Source of the DNA: Candidatus Uhrbacteria bacterium
Lineage (GTDB): Bacteria; Patescibacteriota; Patescibacteriia; UBA9934; GWF2-40-263
Direction of reading: 5' to 3'
Length of the DNA stretch: 48,037 nucleotides
Assembly: GCA_016188495.1 (NCBI GenBank)
Contig: JACPHU010000008.1
Span: 1 to 48,037, forward strand
Shown: piece by piece, positions 7,730-14,925 of the stretch
How the letters are laid out: each line of letters begins with the position of its first letter
Numbering within the stretch: the stretch's first letter is position 1
The notes under the pieces: model-generated
What the model saw: only the letters and a program-made list of their open reading frames with translations
Databases searched by the model: none
What the model was told of the DNA's origin: nothing
Program-made: the position numbers and the translations under genes

Positions 7730-9259
7730 ATGACATATGAACCGGTCATTGGACTTGAAATTCACATTCAGCTCAAAACAAAAACAAAGATGTTCTGTGC
7801 GTGTCCAACACACGACAGCGCCGTCAAGCCAAATGAACATATCTGCCCCATTTGTTTAGGACATCCGGGCGTACTGCCTGTGGTCAATGAACAGGCAATA
7901 CGTTCTGGTATTTTGATAGGATTGGCACTTAACTGTGAAATTGCCCCCCATTCAAAATTCGATCGAAAAAACTACTTTTATCCCGATCTCCCAAAGTCCT
8001 ATCAAATTTCCCAGTACGATCTTCCTATTGCTAAAAACGGACACGTTGATATCGAAATTCCTGGCGGAATGCGAGAAGTGACCCGGATCGGCATTACCCG
8101 CGCCCACTTAGAGGAAGATGCGGCAAAAAACCTTCACGGCGAGCACGGGAATACGTATGTCGATTTTAATCGTGGAGGAACACCTTTAATTGAAATCGTG
8201 ACGGAACCGGATTTTCGCTCTGCACAAGAAGCAAAAATTTTCCTTCAAGAACTCAGACTGATCGCTCGCTACCTTGGAATATCCGATGCAGATATGGAAA
8301 AAGGCCACTTGAGATGCGACGCCAACATTTCATTGCGTCAAATCGACGACCAGGGTGGAATCGTCGGAGCTCGCTTTAATCCGAAGATGGAAATTAAAAA
8401 CCTGAACTCATTCCGACATGTAGAACGTGCATTGGAACACGAAATCCAACGACAAACAAAACTCTGGGAAGCAGGAACCCCGCCGATGATTTCCATGACC
8501 CGAGGCTGGAATGATGTGAAAGGAGTTACAGAAGAACAGCGTTCAAAAGAAGAAGCCGCGGATTATCGTTACTTTCCAGAACCTGATATTCCTCCCCTGG
8601 AACTCAAAGAACTTGCTGAAGAAATACGTCGAAAGCTCCCTGAACTCCCGGCCGCACGCCGCGCTCGATTTGTAGAAGAATATTCCCTTAAAGGAAGTGC
8701 TGCCAGACAGTTATGTGAAGATCCAGCCTTGGCAGAGTTTGTAGAACACGTTTTTTCAGAACTTCACGCTTGGATGCTTGCTCTTCCAGAGCTTCAAGAA
8801 ACAGAGGAGACAGTCCTGGATCGTGAAAAAGAAAAGCTCGCAAAACTGGTCTCCGGATGGCTTTTGTCCAAACTTGGAGGACTCTTGAGCGAACGCGCCA
8901 TCGATGTACGAACCATGAAAATCGACGCGGAAAACTTTGCTGAATTCATTACCCTCATTTCAACACGCAAACTGAATAACACAGCAGGACTTAAAGTATT
9001 AAACGCTATGTTAGATGATGGAGATGATCCGACCCATATCATGGAAGAACAGCGTCTAGGCCGTATGGATGATGAAGGAACCTTGGCAGAACTGATTTCC
9101 TCTACCATAGAAAGTTATCCCGTAGAGGTGGCTCGCTACCTGGCAGGTGAAGATCAGTTACTCCAATTTCTTATCGGAATGGTCATGAAAGCCTCAGAAG
9201 GAACCGCAGACCCAGGAATTACCAAAAACATGTTATTAGTCGCCTTAAAAGCAGAGTAA
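7730..9259 (+). CDS. gatB: Asp-tRNA(Asn)/Glu-tRNA(Gln) amidotransferase subunit B
   Basis: The 509-aa GatB binds the misacylated tRNA and phosphorylates its Asp or Glu side chain before GatA-supplied ammonia amidates it. Signs are the N-terminal VIGLEIHIQL motif, the zinc cysteines C23, C25, C39 and C42 (CAC...CPIC), the DFNRGGTPLIEIVTEPD block, and an alpha-helical tail domain (GatB/YqeY type) in the last 150 residues. Length is close to the usual 475-500. No gatA or gatC is in the window, so the complex is split in this genome. The organism therefore probably lacks glutaminyl-tRNA synthetase, asparaginyl-tRNA synthetase or both. The gene ends at a strong terminator. Confidence 0.95.
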   Translation: MTYEPVIGLEIHIQLKTKTKMFCACPTHDSAVKPNEHICPICLGHPGVLPVVNEQAIRSGILIGLALNCEIAPHSKFDRKNYFYPDLPKSYQISQYDLPIAKNGHVDIEIPGGMREVTRIGITRAHLEEDAAKNLHGEHGNTYVDFNRGGTPLIEIVTEPDFRSAQEAKIFLQELRLIARYLGISDADMEKGHLRCDANISLRQIDDQGGIVGARFNPKMEIKNLNSFRHVERALEHEIQRQTKLWEAGTPPMISMTRGWNDVKGVTEEQRSKEEAADYRYFPEPDIPPLELKELAEEIRRKLPELPAARRARFVEEYSLKGSAARQLCEDPALAEFVEHVFSELHAWMLALPELQETEETVLDREKEKLAKLVSGWLLSKLGGLLSERAIDVRTMKIDAENFAEFITLISTRKLNNTAGLKVLNAMLDDGDDPTHIMEEQRLGRMDDEGTLAELISSTIESYPVEVARYLAGEDQLLQFLIGMVMKASEGTADPGITKNMLLVALKAE

Positions 9260-9262
9260 ACG

Positions 9263-9290
9263 CAAAAACCCACCATTATGGTGGGTTTTT
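9263..9290 (+). terminator. Intrinsic terminator after gatB
   Basis: AAAAACCCACC and GGTGGGTTTTT form a stem with a short ATTAT loop and a T tail, starting four bases after the gatB stop. The next promoter begins only three bases later. Confidence 0.9.
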
Positions 9291-9292
9291 GG

Positions 9293-9320
9293 TTGACAAA
9301 AAGGCTGTTTTTGATATGAT
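9293..9320 (+). promoter_or_regulatory. Near-consensus sigma70 promoter
   Basis: Consensus -35 TTGACA at 9293-9298, a 16-nt spacer and -10 TATGAT at 9315-9320. A 14-bp inverted repeat (TTCTCA AA TGAGAA, 9327-9340) covers the predicted start of transcription and could be an operator. It drives the gene at 9394. Confidence 0.8.
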
Positions 9321-9393
9321 AGCGCGTTCTCAAATGAGAATATTTTGTCACGTTCTGTAAAAACTCTTCAAATTTAGCTTAAAAGGAGAAACG

Positions 9394-10197
9394 ATGCTTT
9401 GGATACCTGTGATATGCGCGCTCATGTGCTTTTTGATCTTTTTTTCTCCTCTATATCTGCCTGTTAGCGAGAATTCCGCATTATTTTTCGTGCTTCTTGT
9501 TTTTGCAACAATTTTCATGCATCTCAACACATTCACGTTTTATCCTGCACCTTGGCAAATAATACTGCTCTGGATAGGGATATGGAATGCAGTGTGGATT
9601 ACTCCATGTCTTTGCATCTTTTTCTGGAGGGAATTCCAGGCAGAGCGTCGACTCAAAGAGATGATCAAGGAAAAGTACCTGGCGTACAAGAACAGTCATC
9701 GCAAAACGTTGTCTGCCGCAAAAAAACGGGCAGACGTTTTATGCGCGATTATCAGCGGGGTTGAGTGGTCGTCGGTAAGGGACCAGATCCAGCAGCTTGC
9801 GCGCCAGACTCTTCCCCAGCTGTTGAGCTATCGGGAAGAGCTTAAAAACGCTATCGCCAAGACTTCAAGTCTGGTTGATGTATCACCGCACCAAACACAG
9901 CGCCTCTTCCTTCAGCAGACAAAAGCAATGGAAGATGTAATGTGGTATGAAGAAACTCTTGCCAGCACTGAGCAAAGAATAGAGGAGTCCCAAACCACAC
10001 TACGTTTTCTTGAAACTTCACTGCGGCGCGCGGTTCTCTCCAGATCTCAATCAGATCTTGATGCCGTGACCCAACGTCTGAGTGCTTTGAACGTTTCTGT
10101 GGGCGAAGTCAGTAAAAGCATCCGCACCGCGGACGCAGAAGTCGAAAGCACCCAATCGGGAGCTGTCAGAGCTCTCAACTCCTCGGTCAAACAGTAA
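9394..10197 (+). CDS. Membrane protein with C-terminal coiled coil, unknown function
   Basis: A 267-aa protein with three closely spaced hydrophobic segments in the first 80 residues, followed by about 180 residues of charged helix with coiled-coil character (for example QAERRLKEMIKEKYL and TEQRIEESQTTLRFLETSLRRA). I do not recognise it. It stands alone, with its own near-consensus promoter and a terminator, and a good ribosome site (AAAGGAGAAACG) before ATG 9394, which is unusual in this window where most genes lack one. Codon choice looks a little richer in G/C-ending codons than its neighbours, so recent acquisition is possible but not shown. Confidence 0.75.
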   Translation: MLWIPVICALMCFLIFFSPLYLPVSENSALFFVLLVFATIFMHLNTFTFYPAPWQIILLWIGIWNAVWITPCLCIFFWREFQAERRLKEMIKEKYLAYKNSHRKTLSAAKKRADVLCAIISGVEWSSVRDQIQQLARQTLPQLLSYREELKNAIAKTSSLVDVSPHQTQRLFLQQTKAMEDVMWYEETLASTEQRIEESQTTLRFLETSLRRAVLSRSQSDLDAVTQRLSALNVSVGEVSKSIRTADAEVESTQSGAVRALNSSVKQ

Positions 10198-10205
10198 ACC
10201 ACACG

Positions 10206-10241
10206 AACCTCTCTATGCATAAAACGCCTAGAGAGGTTTTT
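10206..10241. terminator. Bidirectional terminator between convergent genes
   Basis: A 10-bp stem (AACCTCTCTA against TAGAGAGGTT) with a 13-nt loop and T5 tail lies between the end of the 9394 gene and the end of miaA. It can serve the plus strand clearly and the minus strand less well. Confidence 0.75.
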
Positions 10242-10244
10242 AAA

Positions 10245-11198
10245 TCACATCAAAAACTCTTCCACAATCTGCTCCACAGACGTTCCTGGTTCAATCCACA
10301 CAATCCGTCCGTCGCGCTTGAACCAAGTCATTTGGCGTTTGGCGTAGTGACGAGTGTCGTTTTTTACCTCCTCGATCGCTTCAGATAATTTTTGTTCTCC
10401 TGAAAGAAATCGACAGATTTGCCGATAGCCTATTCCTGTCATGGACTCAACCTCGCATCCATAACGATCTTTTAATCGTCGAACTTCATCAATGAGCCCG
10501 CGTGCAATCATTTCATCTACACGTGTATCGATCCGTTCGTTGAGAACCTCCCTGGGAACAGAGAGACCGATTTGTAACACGTCGTACAAAGACTCCCCTG
10601 CTGTCTGCTGCTGACTAAATGGTTTTCCTGTGAGCTTTGTCACCTCAAGCGCACGCACTAAACGGCGCTTGTTTTGTTTATCGATAACCTCGGTGCCTTC
10701 TGGATCTAGCTGTTTATATTCATGAAATAGATCCCCAATGGTTCTTGCTTCTAACGACGCTCGCAAACTCAGATCCGCTGAAGTTTGCGTCAAATCAAGA
10801 TTATCGATAATGGTCTTAAGCCAAAATCCTGTTCCACCAACCAGAATAGGGAGATGTCCACGCGACACCATTTCTTGAATCTTTGTTTGAGCGTACGCTT
10901 TAAATTCTGCAACAGAATAAGATGTATCTGGATCAACTAAATCGATTCCCCAATGCGGAATACCCTCAACAAGAAAGGTTCTTCTTGCGCCAAAGAGCTG
11001 GTTGATAGATCCTCCTTTTTCGATGTCCGTCTCAACCCACTCCCCTTCGGGTTTAGCTGTGCCCACATTCATTCCACGATAAATCTGACGCGAATCAACG
11101 GAAATAATTTCGCCATGAAATTTTTTTGCGATATCAATAGCAAGACTGGTTTTTCCAGAAGCCGTAGGTCCAACAATAGCAATTATCTTGGGTAGCAT
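10245..11198 (-). CDS. miaA: tRNA dimethylallyltransferase MiaA
   Basis: The 317-aa enzyme transfers a dimethylallyl group to A37 of tRNAs reading codons that begin with U. It has a P-loop at residues 10-17 (GPTASGKT), the DSRQIYRGMNVGTAKP motif, GGTGFW, and the QNKRRLVRALEV region typical of the family. The C-terminal KNDTRHYAKRQMTWFKRD motif is also present. Length is normal. The start ATG 11198 has no Shine-Dalgarno sequence. miaB lies just upstream on the same strand, separated by a REP-like element, so two successive steps of the same tRNA modification are adjacent. Confidence 0.95.
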   Translation of the reverse strand: MLPKIIAIVGPTASGKTSLAIDIAKKFHGEIISVDSRQIYRGMNVGTAKPEGEWVETDIEKGGSINQLFGARRTFLVEGIPHWGIDLVDPDTSYSVAEFKAYAQTKIQEMVSRGHLPILVGGTGFWLKTIIDNLDLTQTSADLSLRASLEARTIGDLFHEYKQLDPEGTEVIDKQNKRRLVRALEVTKLTGKPFSQQQTAGESLYDVLQIGLSVPREVLNERIDTRVDEMIARGLIDEVRRLKDRYGCEVESMTGIGYRQICRFLSGEQKLSEAIEEVKNDTRHYAKRQMTWFKRDGRIVWIEPGTSVEQIVEEFLM

Positions 11199-11215
11199 AA
11201 ATTTTAAACTTAAAT

Positions 11216-11301
11216 GAATATTCCCTGAGCCTGTCGAAAAGTTAAAAATTCTATGATCCTTCGACTCCGCTCCCTCTGGTCGCTTCGCTCAGGAAATATT
11301 C
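11216..11301. repeat. REP-like palindromic element, family B copy 2
   Basis: It is bounded by GAATATTCCCTGAGC and GCTCAGGAAATATTC, which pair with one mismatch, and contains CCTTCGACTCCGCTCC in the middle. It fills the miaB-miaA intergenic space and shares core words with 3596-3709 and 14831-14920. Confidence 0.7.
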
Positions 11302-11306
11302 AGATT

Positions 11307-12695
11307 TTACTTTACTAACTCCCCTTCCAACACCCACATTTCAGCTTTTGTAATTTTTACATTTATGATCTCTCCAACCGATTCCTTTGCACCTACAAAC
11401 CGAACCAACTTCATTTCACGTGAGTTGCCGTAACACATTCCAGGTTGGTGAGCGAGTAATTCTTGAATCTTTTCTGGCATCAAAAGCATCTCGTCCGTAA
11501 TTTTTGGTGGCTCATGTCGATCAACCAAAACCGAAACAATCTGTCCAACATACCGTTGATTTTTCTCGTAGACGATGTGTTCTTGAATTTCCTGCAAAAC
11601 GTCCCATCGTCGTTTTTTTTCCTCATTGCTTACGTCATCCTTAAACGCCCGCCAGGCAGCTGTTCCTGATCGGGTGGAGTAACGAGCGGTATAGGAAATA
11701 TCAAACTGTACCTTTTGATACAGTTCCACCGTTTTTTCAAATGCTTCTTCGGTTTCTCCACAAAAACCAACAATAATATCTGTGCCAATGGCAAGATCTG
11801 GAATCTTTGCCCTTAAACGATCAATGACTTCTAGGTATTGTGCGGCTGTATAACGTCGATTCATACGACGCAACACATCATCGTCCCCTGACTGGACAGG
11901 GAGATGAATGTATCTCAGATGGGCAGACAGCGTCATCGCATCTATAACCTCATCGGTCATATGCGATGGATGGGGAGCCGTAAAATGCAAACGGGAAATT
12001 CCTTTAATTTGATTCACTTCCCAAAGAAGAGCCGCGAAATGATCTTTATAGGGATTCTCTTTTGAAAAAAACTCTGGATCTGGGGCCTGATAACTATTCA
12101 CGGTCTGGCCTAAAAGTGTCACTTCCACACATCCGTGCAAGGCAAGATCTTCAATTTCAGAAAGGATATCTTTGAACGATCGGTTCTTTTCAAGACCACG
12201 AGCAAAAGGCACTACACAATAGGTACAAAACTTATTGCATCCTGTTTGGATGGAAACAAATGCTTGTCGTGTCACTTCACGATCAGGATGGATTTTTAAA
12301 TAATCTTCGACCGTATCCTCACTATTGACAAGTTCAGGTCGCAACTCTCCAAGCCACCGAGGAAGCTGACCCATGTCTTTGGTCGGAAAATACAAATCTA
12401 CGATGTCGAGCTTCTTTTTAAATGCTCCATCACGGTCTCGGCCAGGCATACACCCGGTAATGCCAATGATAAGACCGCGGTTCTTTTCTTTGAGCGGACG
12501 AAAAGAATGAATGAGTCCAAAAACCCGATCCTCAGCGCTTTGCCGTACAGAACAGGTATTGATAAGGATCACATCAGCTTCGTTTTTCTCGTCTGTCGAA
12601 ATCAAACCCACTCCTTTAAGAAGGGCTTCCATACGCTGCGAATCATTCTTGTTCATCTGACAACCATAGGTAATGAGATGGTATTTGGGCTGCAT
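11307..12695 (-). CDS. miaB: tRNA 2-methylthio-N6-dimethylallyladenosine synthase MiaB
   Basis: The 462-aa radical SAM methylthiotransferase adds the methylthio group to the i6A37 made by MiaA. The N-terminal domain holds the cluster cysteines C12, C48 and C82 (ITYGCQMNKNDS, INTCSVR, ITGCMPG). The radical SAM CxxxCxxC is C153, C157, C160 (CNKFCTYC). A TRAM domain forms the last 70 residues. The signature VPFARG follows the SAM motif as in MiaB proper. Length is typical. Together with miaA it completes ms2i6A synthesis. Confidence 0.95.
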   Translation of the reverse strand: MQPKYHLITYGCQMNKNDSQRMEALLKGVGLISTDEKNEADVILINTCSVRQSAEDRVFGLIHSFRPLKEKNRGLIIGITGCMPGRDRDGAFKKKLDIVDLYFPTKDMGQLPRWLGELRPELVNSEDTVEDYLKIHPDREVTRQAFVSIQTGCNKFCTYCVVPFARGLEKNRSFKDILSEIEDLALHGCVEVTLLGQTVNSYQAPDPEFFSKENPYKDHFAALLWEVNQIKGISRLHFTAPHPSHMTDEVIDAMTLSAHLRYIHLPVQSGDDDVLRRMNRRYTAAQYLEVIDRLRAKIPDLAIGTDIIVGFCGETEEAFEKTVELYQKVQFDISYTARYSTRSGTAAWRAFKDDVSNEEKKRRWDVLQEIQEHIVYEKNQRYVGQIVSVLVDRHEPPKITDEMLLMPEKIQELLAHQPGMCYGNSREMKLVRFVGAKESVGEIINVKITKAEMWVLEGELVK

Positions 12696-12733
12696 ATAGC
12701 GTTGAGAGTACCAAAATTGAAGAAATCAGCAAA

Positions 12734-12764
12734 TAAAAAAACCGGCGAATATCACTCAACCGGT
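12734..12764 (-). terminator. Intrinsic terminator overlapping the end of the 160-aa gene
   Basis: On the minus strand ACCGG and CCGGT form a short GC stem followed by T7. The stem overlaps the last codons and stop of the gene ending at 12756. Confidence 0.65.
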
Positions 12765-13238
12765 CGCGCGTTGCGGGACTTGTTCCTGATGCCCTGTATA
12801 GAAAAATAGAAGAGCGGCAGCTAAGAGTTCACGACGAAAAAATGTTTGTCCAGTTCTCTGCTTAACCAACGTAATACTCTCTTGCAGATGATTGAGTAAA
12901 TTTTCTGCCCAAGGTTTTACTTCAAGAGTCCTGGCGGCCTGACGGACGTAACGCCTTAACCGTTCATCCGTCCACCCCGTGTTCCGGTTCTGTTGGTCGA
13001 TCATCCACAAGAATTCAATAGCTTCTTTTAACCGTTCTTGGGTATAAACTCTACCCTTGAGAACTTGAAAAAGTGCTTCTGCTTCGTGGCTTTGCAGAAC
13101 AAAGCGCCAATGAGGGTGGCATGTACCGCCCTTGGTAACTGAATCGAGGGTTTTTTTGAGAGGCCTATCGTCGATTTCTTCAACAGGCGGACCTGTTGCC
13201 TCTCCATGTATGCTTACAAGTCTTAATTTTCTTTGCAT
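12756..13238 (-). CDS. Small protein of unknown function
   Basis: A 160-aa protein without a recognised domain. It has a basic N-terminus, an acidic loop (PPVEEIDDRPLKK) and a largely helical remainder with many Arg/Glu residues (RLRRYVRQAARTLEVKPWAENLLNHLQ). It has no signal peptide or membrane segment. ATG 13238 was chosen because AAGGAGGT lies seven bases upstream, one of the few perfect ribosome sites here. An upstream in-frame start at 13280 would place that site inside the gene. It is divergent from the 13391 module and ends with a terminator, so it is a single-gene unit. Its regular helical pattern would suit a nucleic-acid-associated or regulatory protein, but this is a guess. Confidence 0.7.
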   Translation of the reverse strand: MQRKLRLVSIHGEATGPPVEEIDDRPLKKTLDSVTKGGTCHPHWRFVLQSHEAEALFQVLKGRVYTQERLKEAIEFLWMIDQQNRNTGWTDERLRRYVRQAARTLEVKPWAENLLNHLQESITLVKQRTGQTFFRRELLAAALLFFYTGHQEQVPQRATG

Positions 13239-13270
13239 CGGAACCTCCTTGGTTTTGCTTGGGGAACTCG

Positions 13271-13299
13271 ATCTTTTCAAAATTAAACCCAGTTGTCAA
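13271..13299 (-). promoter_or_regulatory. Candidate promoter for the 160-aa gene
   Basis: On the minus strand TTGACA (complement of 13294-13299) is followed after 17 nt by AAAGAT (complement of 13271-13276). The -35 is consensus and the -10 is weak. Position fits the start at 13238. Confidence 0.45.
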
Positions 13300-13319
13300 C
13301 AGAAACCTAGACAGGTTCA

Positions 13320-13348
13320 TTGACAAAAGACAATTTTTATGCTATTAT
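13320..13348 (+). promoter_or_regulatory. Strong sigma70 promoter of the first duplicated module
   Basis: Consensus TTGACA at 13320-13325, a 17-nt spacer and extended -10 TGCTATTAT with hexamer 13343-13348. The stretch TTTTATGCTAT and a TATAATTT downstream recur in the promoter at 16806, ahead of the second module. A perfect 8-bp inverted repeat with a 3-nt spacer (13364-13382) lies in the leader just before the start codon. Confidence 0.85.
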
Positions 13349-13390
13349 TGAGCTATAATTTTAATGTTTATTTCATAAACATCAAACAAT

Positions 13391-14386
13391 ATGGGTCTAT
13401 TCAAACGAAAGGAGTCTCCTCAGGAGCTTAAAAACGAAGCATCAGAAATGGGAATTGAGTTAAATACATACGACGCAGAAAAAGAAGATGAACCAACGAA
13501 TGCAGAAATGGGTCGTGAACGTGTTGATAAAATGATGGCAGGTGCAAAAGAACTTTGGTCAAAAATGACTGGAAAACTCTCTTCTCTGGCAGGAGGCGCA
13601 ATGGAAAGAGCCAAAGATCTCCTTTTTAAGGGGGTAGGTTACATGGAAAAAGATGCCAAAAAGACAGTTAAAGAAGCTAAAGCTGTCTCCAGTTATGTAG
13701 CCGAAAGCGGTCGCGAAGCTGTCGATATTGGAAAGGCAGGTTTAGAATGGGGAAAAGATGCTGCTAAAAGAGATTACGCACAAACCAAAGAAGATGTTAA
13801 AGATCTTCTTGATAAAGCAAAAATGCTTGGATATACAGGTTCCGTTTTGGCACTTATGGGAACAGTTGAGGGTTACCGAATGGTAAAAGAACTTGGAAAA
13901 AAAGGGGTTGATATCGCATCTGAAAAATTTAAAAAAGCCGCCGATGTTGTTAAAGAAACTGGTATTAATTTTGCTGTTGATGGAATGGTCTTGGCTCTTG
14001 AAGGAGCTCTCAAAGCAGAAGAAATGGGAATAGATGCGAAAAAATGGTTAGAGGGAAAAGGCCGCAAGGGACTAGAAATTTACGAACGTGCTAAGAGTGG
14101 TGCAAAAGAATTGTGGAAAAAGGGTGTTGAAGCCAAAAATAACTTTTGGAATCGTGCAAAATCAGCAAAAGATGGTTTAATGAATTGGTACAATAGAGAA
14201 TCATTACGAATGGCCAGAGAAGCTGAGCTTCGTGGAGAAGTTGCTGAACTTAAAGAACAACTCTCACGTGTAACAGCTCTTGTTGAAGCAAGAAACAGAT
14301 TGGATTCAGTCGAACCGGAAATAGACTTAACTTCTTTTCTTGATGAAAACGTTCAAGCAGGAGAAGCTCAAGCTGCCTTAGCTTAA
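13391..14386 (+). CDS. Amphipathic helical repeat protein, unknown function
   Basis: A 331-aa Lys/Glu/Ala-rich protein with no signal peptide and only one short hydrophobic helix (around residues 145-160, GSVLALMGTVEGY). Much of it reads as repeated amphipathic helices of the AKDLL..GV.YMEKDAKK and WGKDAAKRDYAQTKEDVKDLLDKAK kind, reminiscent of LEA-like or apolipoprotein-like surface helices. The last 60 residues look like a coiled coil (RGEVAELKEQLSRVTALVEARNRL). It is the first gene of a two-gene unit with the 117-aa protein 14426-14779, driven by a strong promoter. No ribosome site is visible before ATG 13391. I cannot assign a function. Confidence 0.75.
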   Translation: MGLFKRKESPQELKNEASEMGIELNTYDAEKEDEPTNAEMGRERVDKMMAGAKELWSKMTGKLSSLAGGAMERAKDLLFKGVGYMEKDAKKTVKEAKAVSSYVAESGREAVDIGKAGLEWGKDAAKRDYAQTKEDVKDLLDKAKMLGYTGSVLALMGTVEGYRMVKELGKKGVDIASEKFKKAADVVKETGINFAVDGMVLALEGALKAEEMGIDAKKWLEGKGRKGLEIYERAKSGAKELWKKGVEAKNNFWNRAKSAKDGLMNWYNRESLRMAREAELRGEVAELKEQLSRVTALVEARNRLDSVEPEIDLTSFLDENVQAGEAQAALA

Positions 14387-14425
14387 TTTACAGAGTCCTA
14401 AATTACACTAAACGAAAACACCCTT

Positions 14426-14779
14426 ATGACACGAGAGGAAGTCATCACACTCGTTCAGGACTCTGATCTGAATGAGACGATTCAAACAGCTCTAATTAAA
14501 CGCATAACAGAAGAAGGACTCACACAGGATGTGTTAGATGCCTTAAAAGAAGCGTTCCAAATGGAGATTGATAAAGGCTTTGATGCCTTAGGTATCGATA
14601 TCTCTGATACGCCTGAGTATAAAGAGAAAGAAGCGGCAATGGTGAAGGAAGTAGAATCAGCTAAAGCTGAGTATGACTCCGCTATGGCTGATATTGATCA
14701 ACAGACTAAGACCTTACAGCAAGAAACCAGCAAAGCACTGGATGAGCTGGAGGCGGAAATTATTAAGGATCAGATTTAA
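14426..14779 (+). CDS. Acidic helical 117-aa protein, copy 1
   Basis: A 117-residue acidic protein, probably fully helical with a C-terminal coiled coil (DSAMADIDQQTKTLQQETSKALDELEAE). It is almost identical to the 115-aa product of 17251-17598, and the two genes are also nearly identical in DNA, which points to a recent duplication or gene conversion. The N-terminal 45 residues (MTREEVITLVQDSDLNETIQ...) could be a small three-helix domain. It has no membrane segment or known motif. It follows the 331-aa gene by 39 nt and is closed by a terminator. Function unknown: an accessory or adaptor role for the differing upstream proteins is plausible. Confidence 0.8.
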   Translation: MTREEVITLVQDSDLNETIQTALIKRITEEGLTQDVLDALKEAFQMEIDKGFDALGIDISDTPEYKEKEAAMVKEVESAKAEYDSAMADIDQQTKTLQQETSKALDELEAEIIKDQI

Positions 14780-14786
14780 CCGCTAT

Positions 14787-14815
14787 TTAAAAACCACCCG
14801 TTTGGGTGGTTTTTT
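14787..14815 (+). terminator. Intrinsic terminator of the first duplicated module
   Basis: AAAAACCACCC and GGGTGGTTTTTT form a stem with a GTTT loop and a T6 tail, directly after the 117-aa gene. Confidence 0.9.
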
Positions 14816-14830
14816 GATTCTCTGGACACG

Positions 14831-14920
14831 CCCCTTCGACCGTTCGACAGGCTCACGATCGTCCTGAACTTGTTGAAGGACGACTTCGCTCCCGTGGGTC
14901 GCTTCGCTCAGGGAATATCA
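14831..14920. repeat. REP-like palindromic element, family B copy 3
   Basis: It begins CCCCTTCGACCGTTCGACAGG and ends GCTTCGCTCAGGGAATATCA, with an inner GTCCTGAAC...GTTGAAGGAC-type hairpin. It shares core words with 3596-3709 and 11216-11301 and sits between convergent genes. Confidence 0.65.
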
Positions 14921-14925
14921 GAGTG

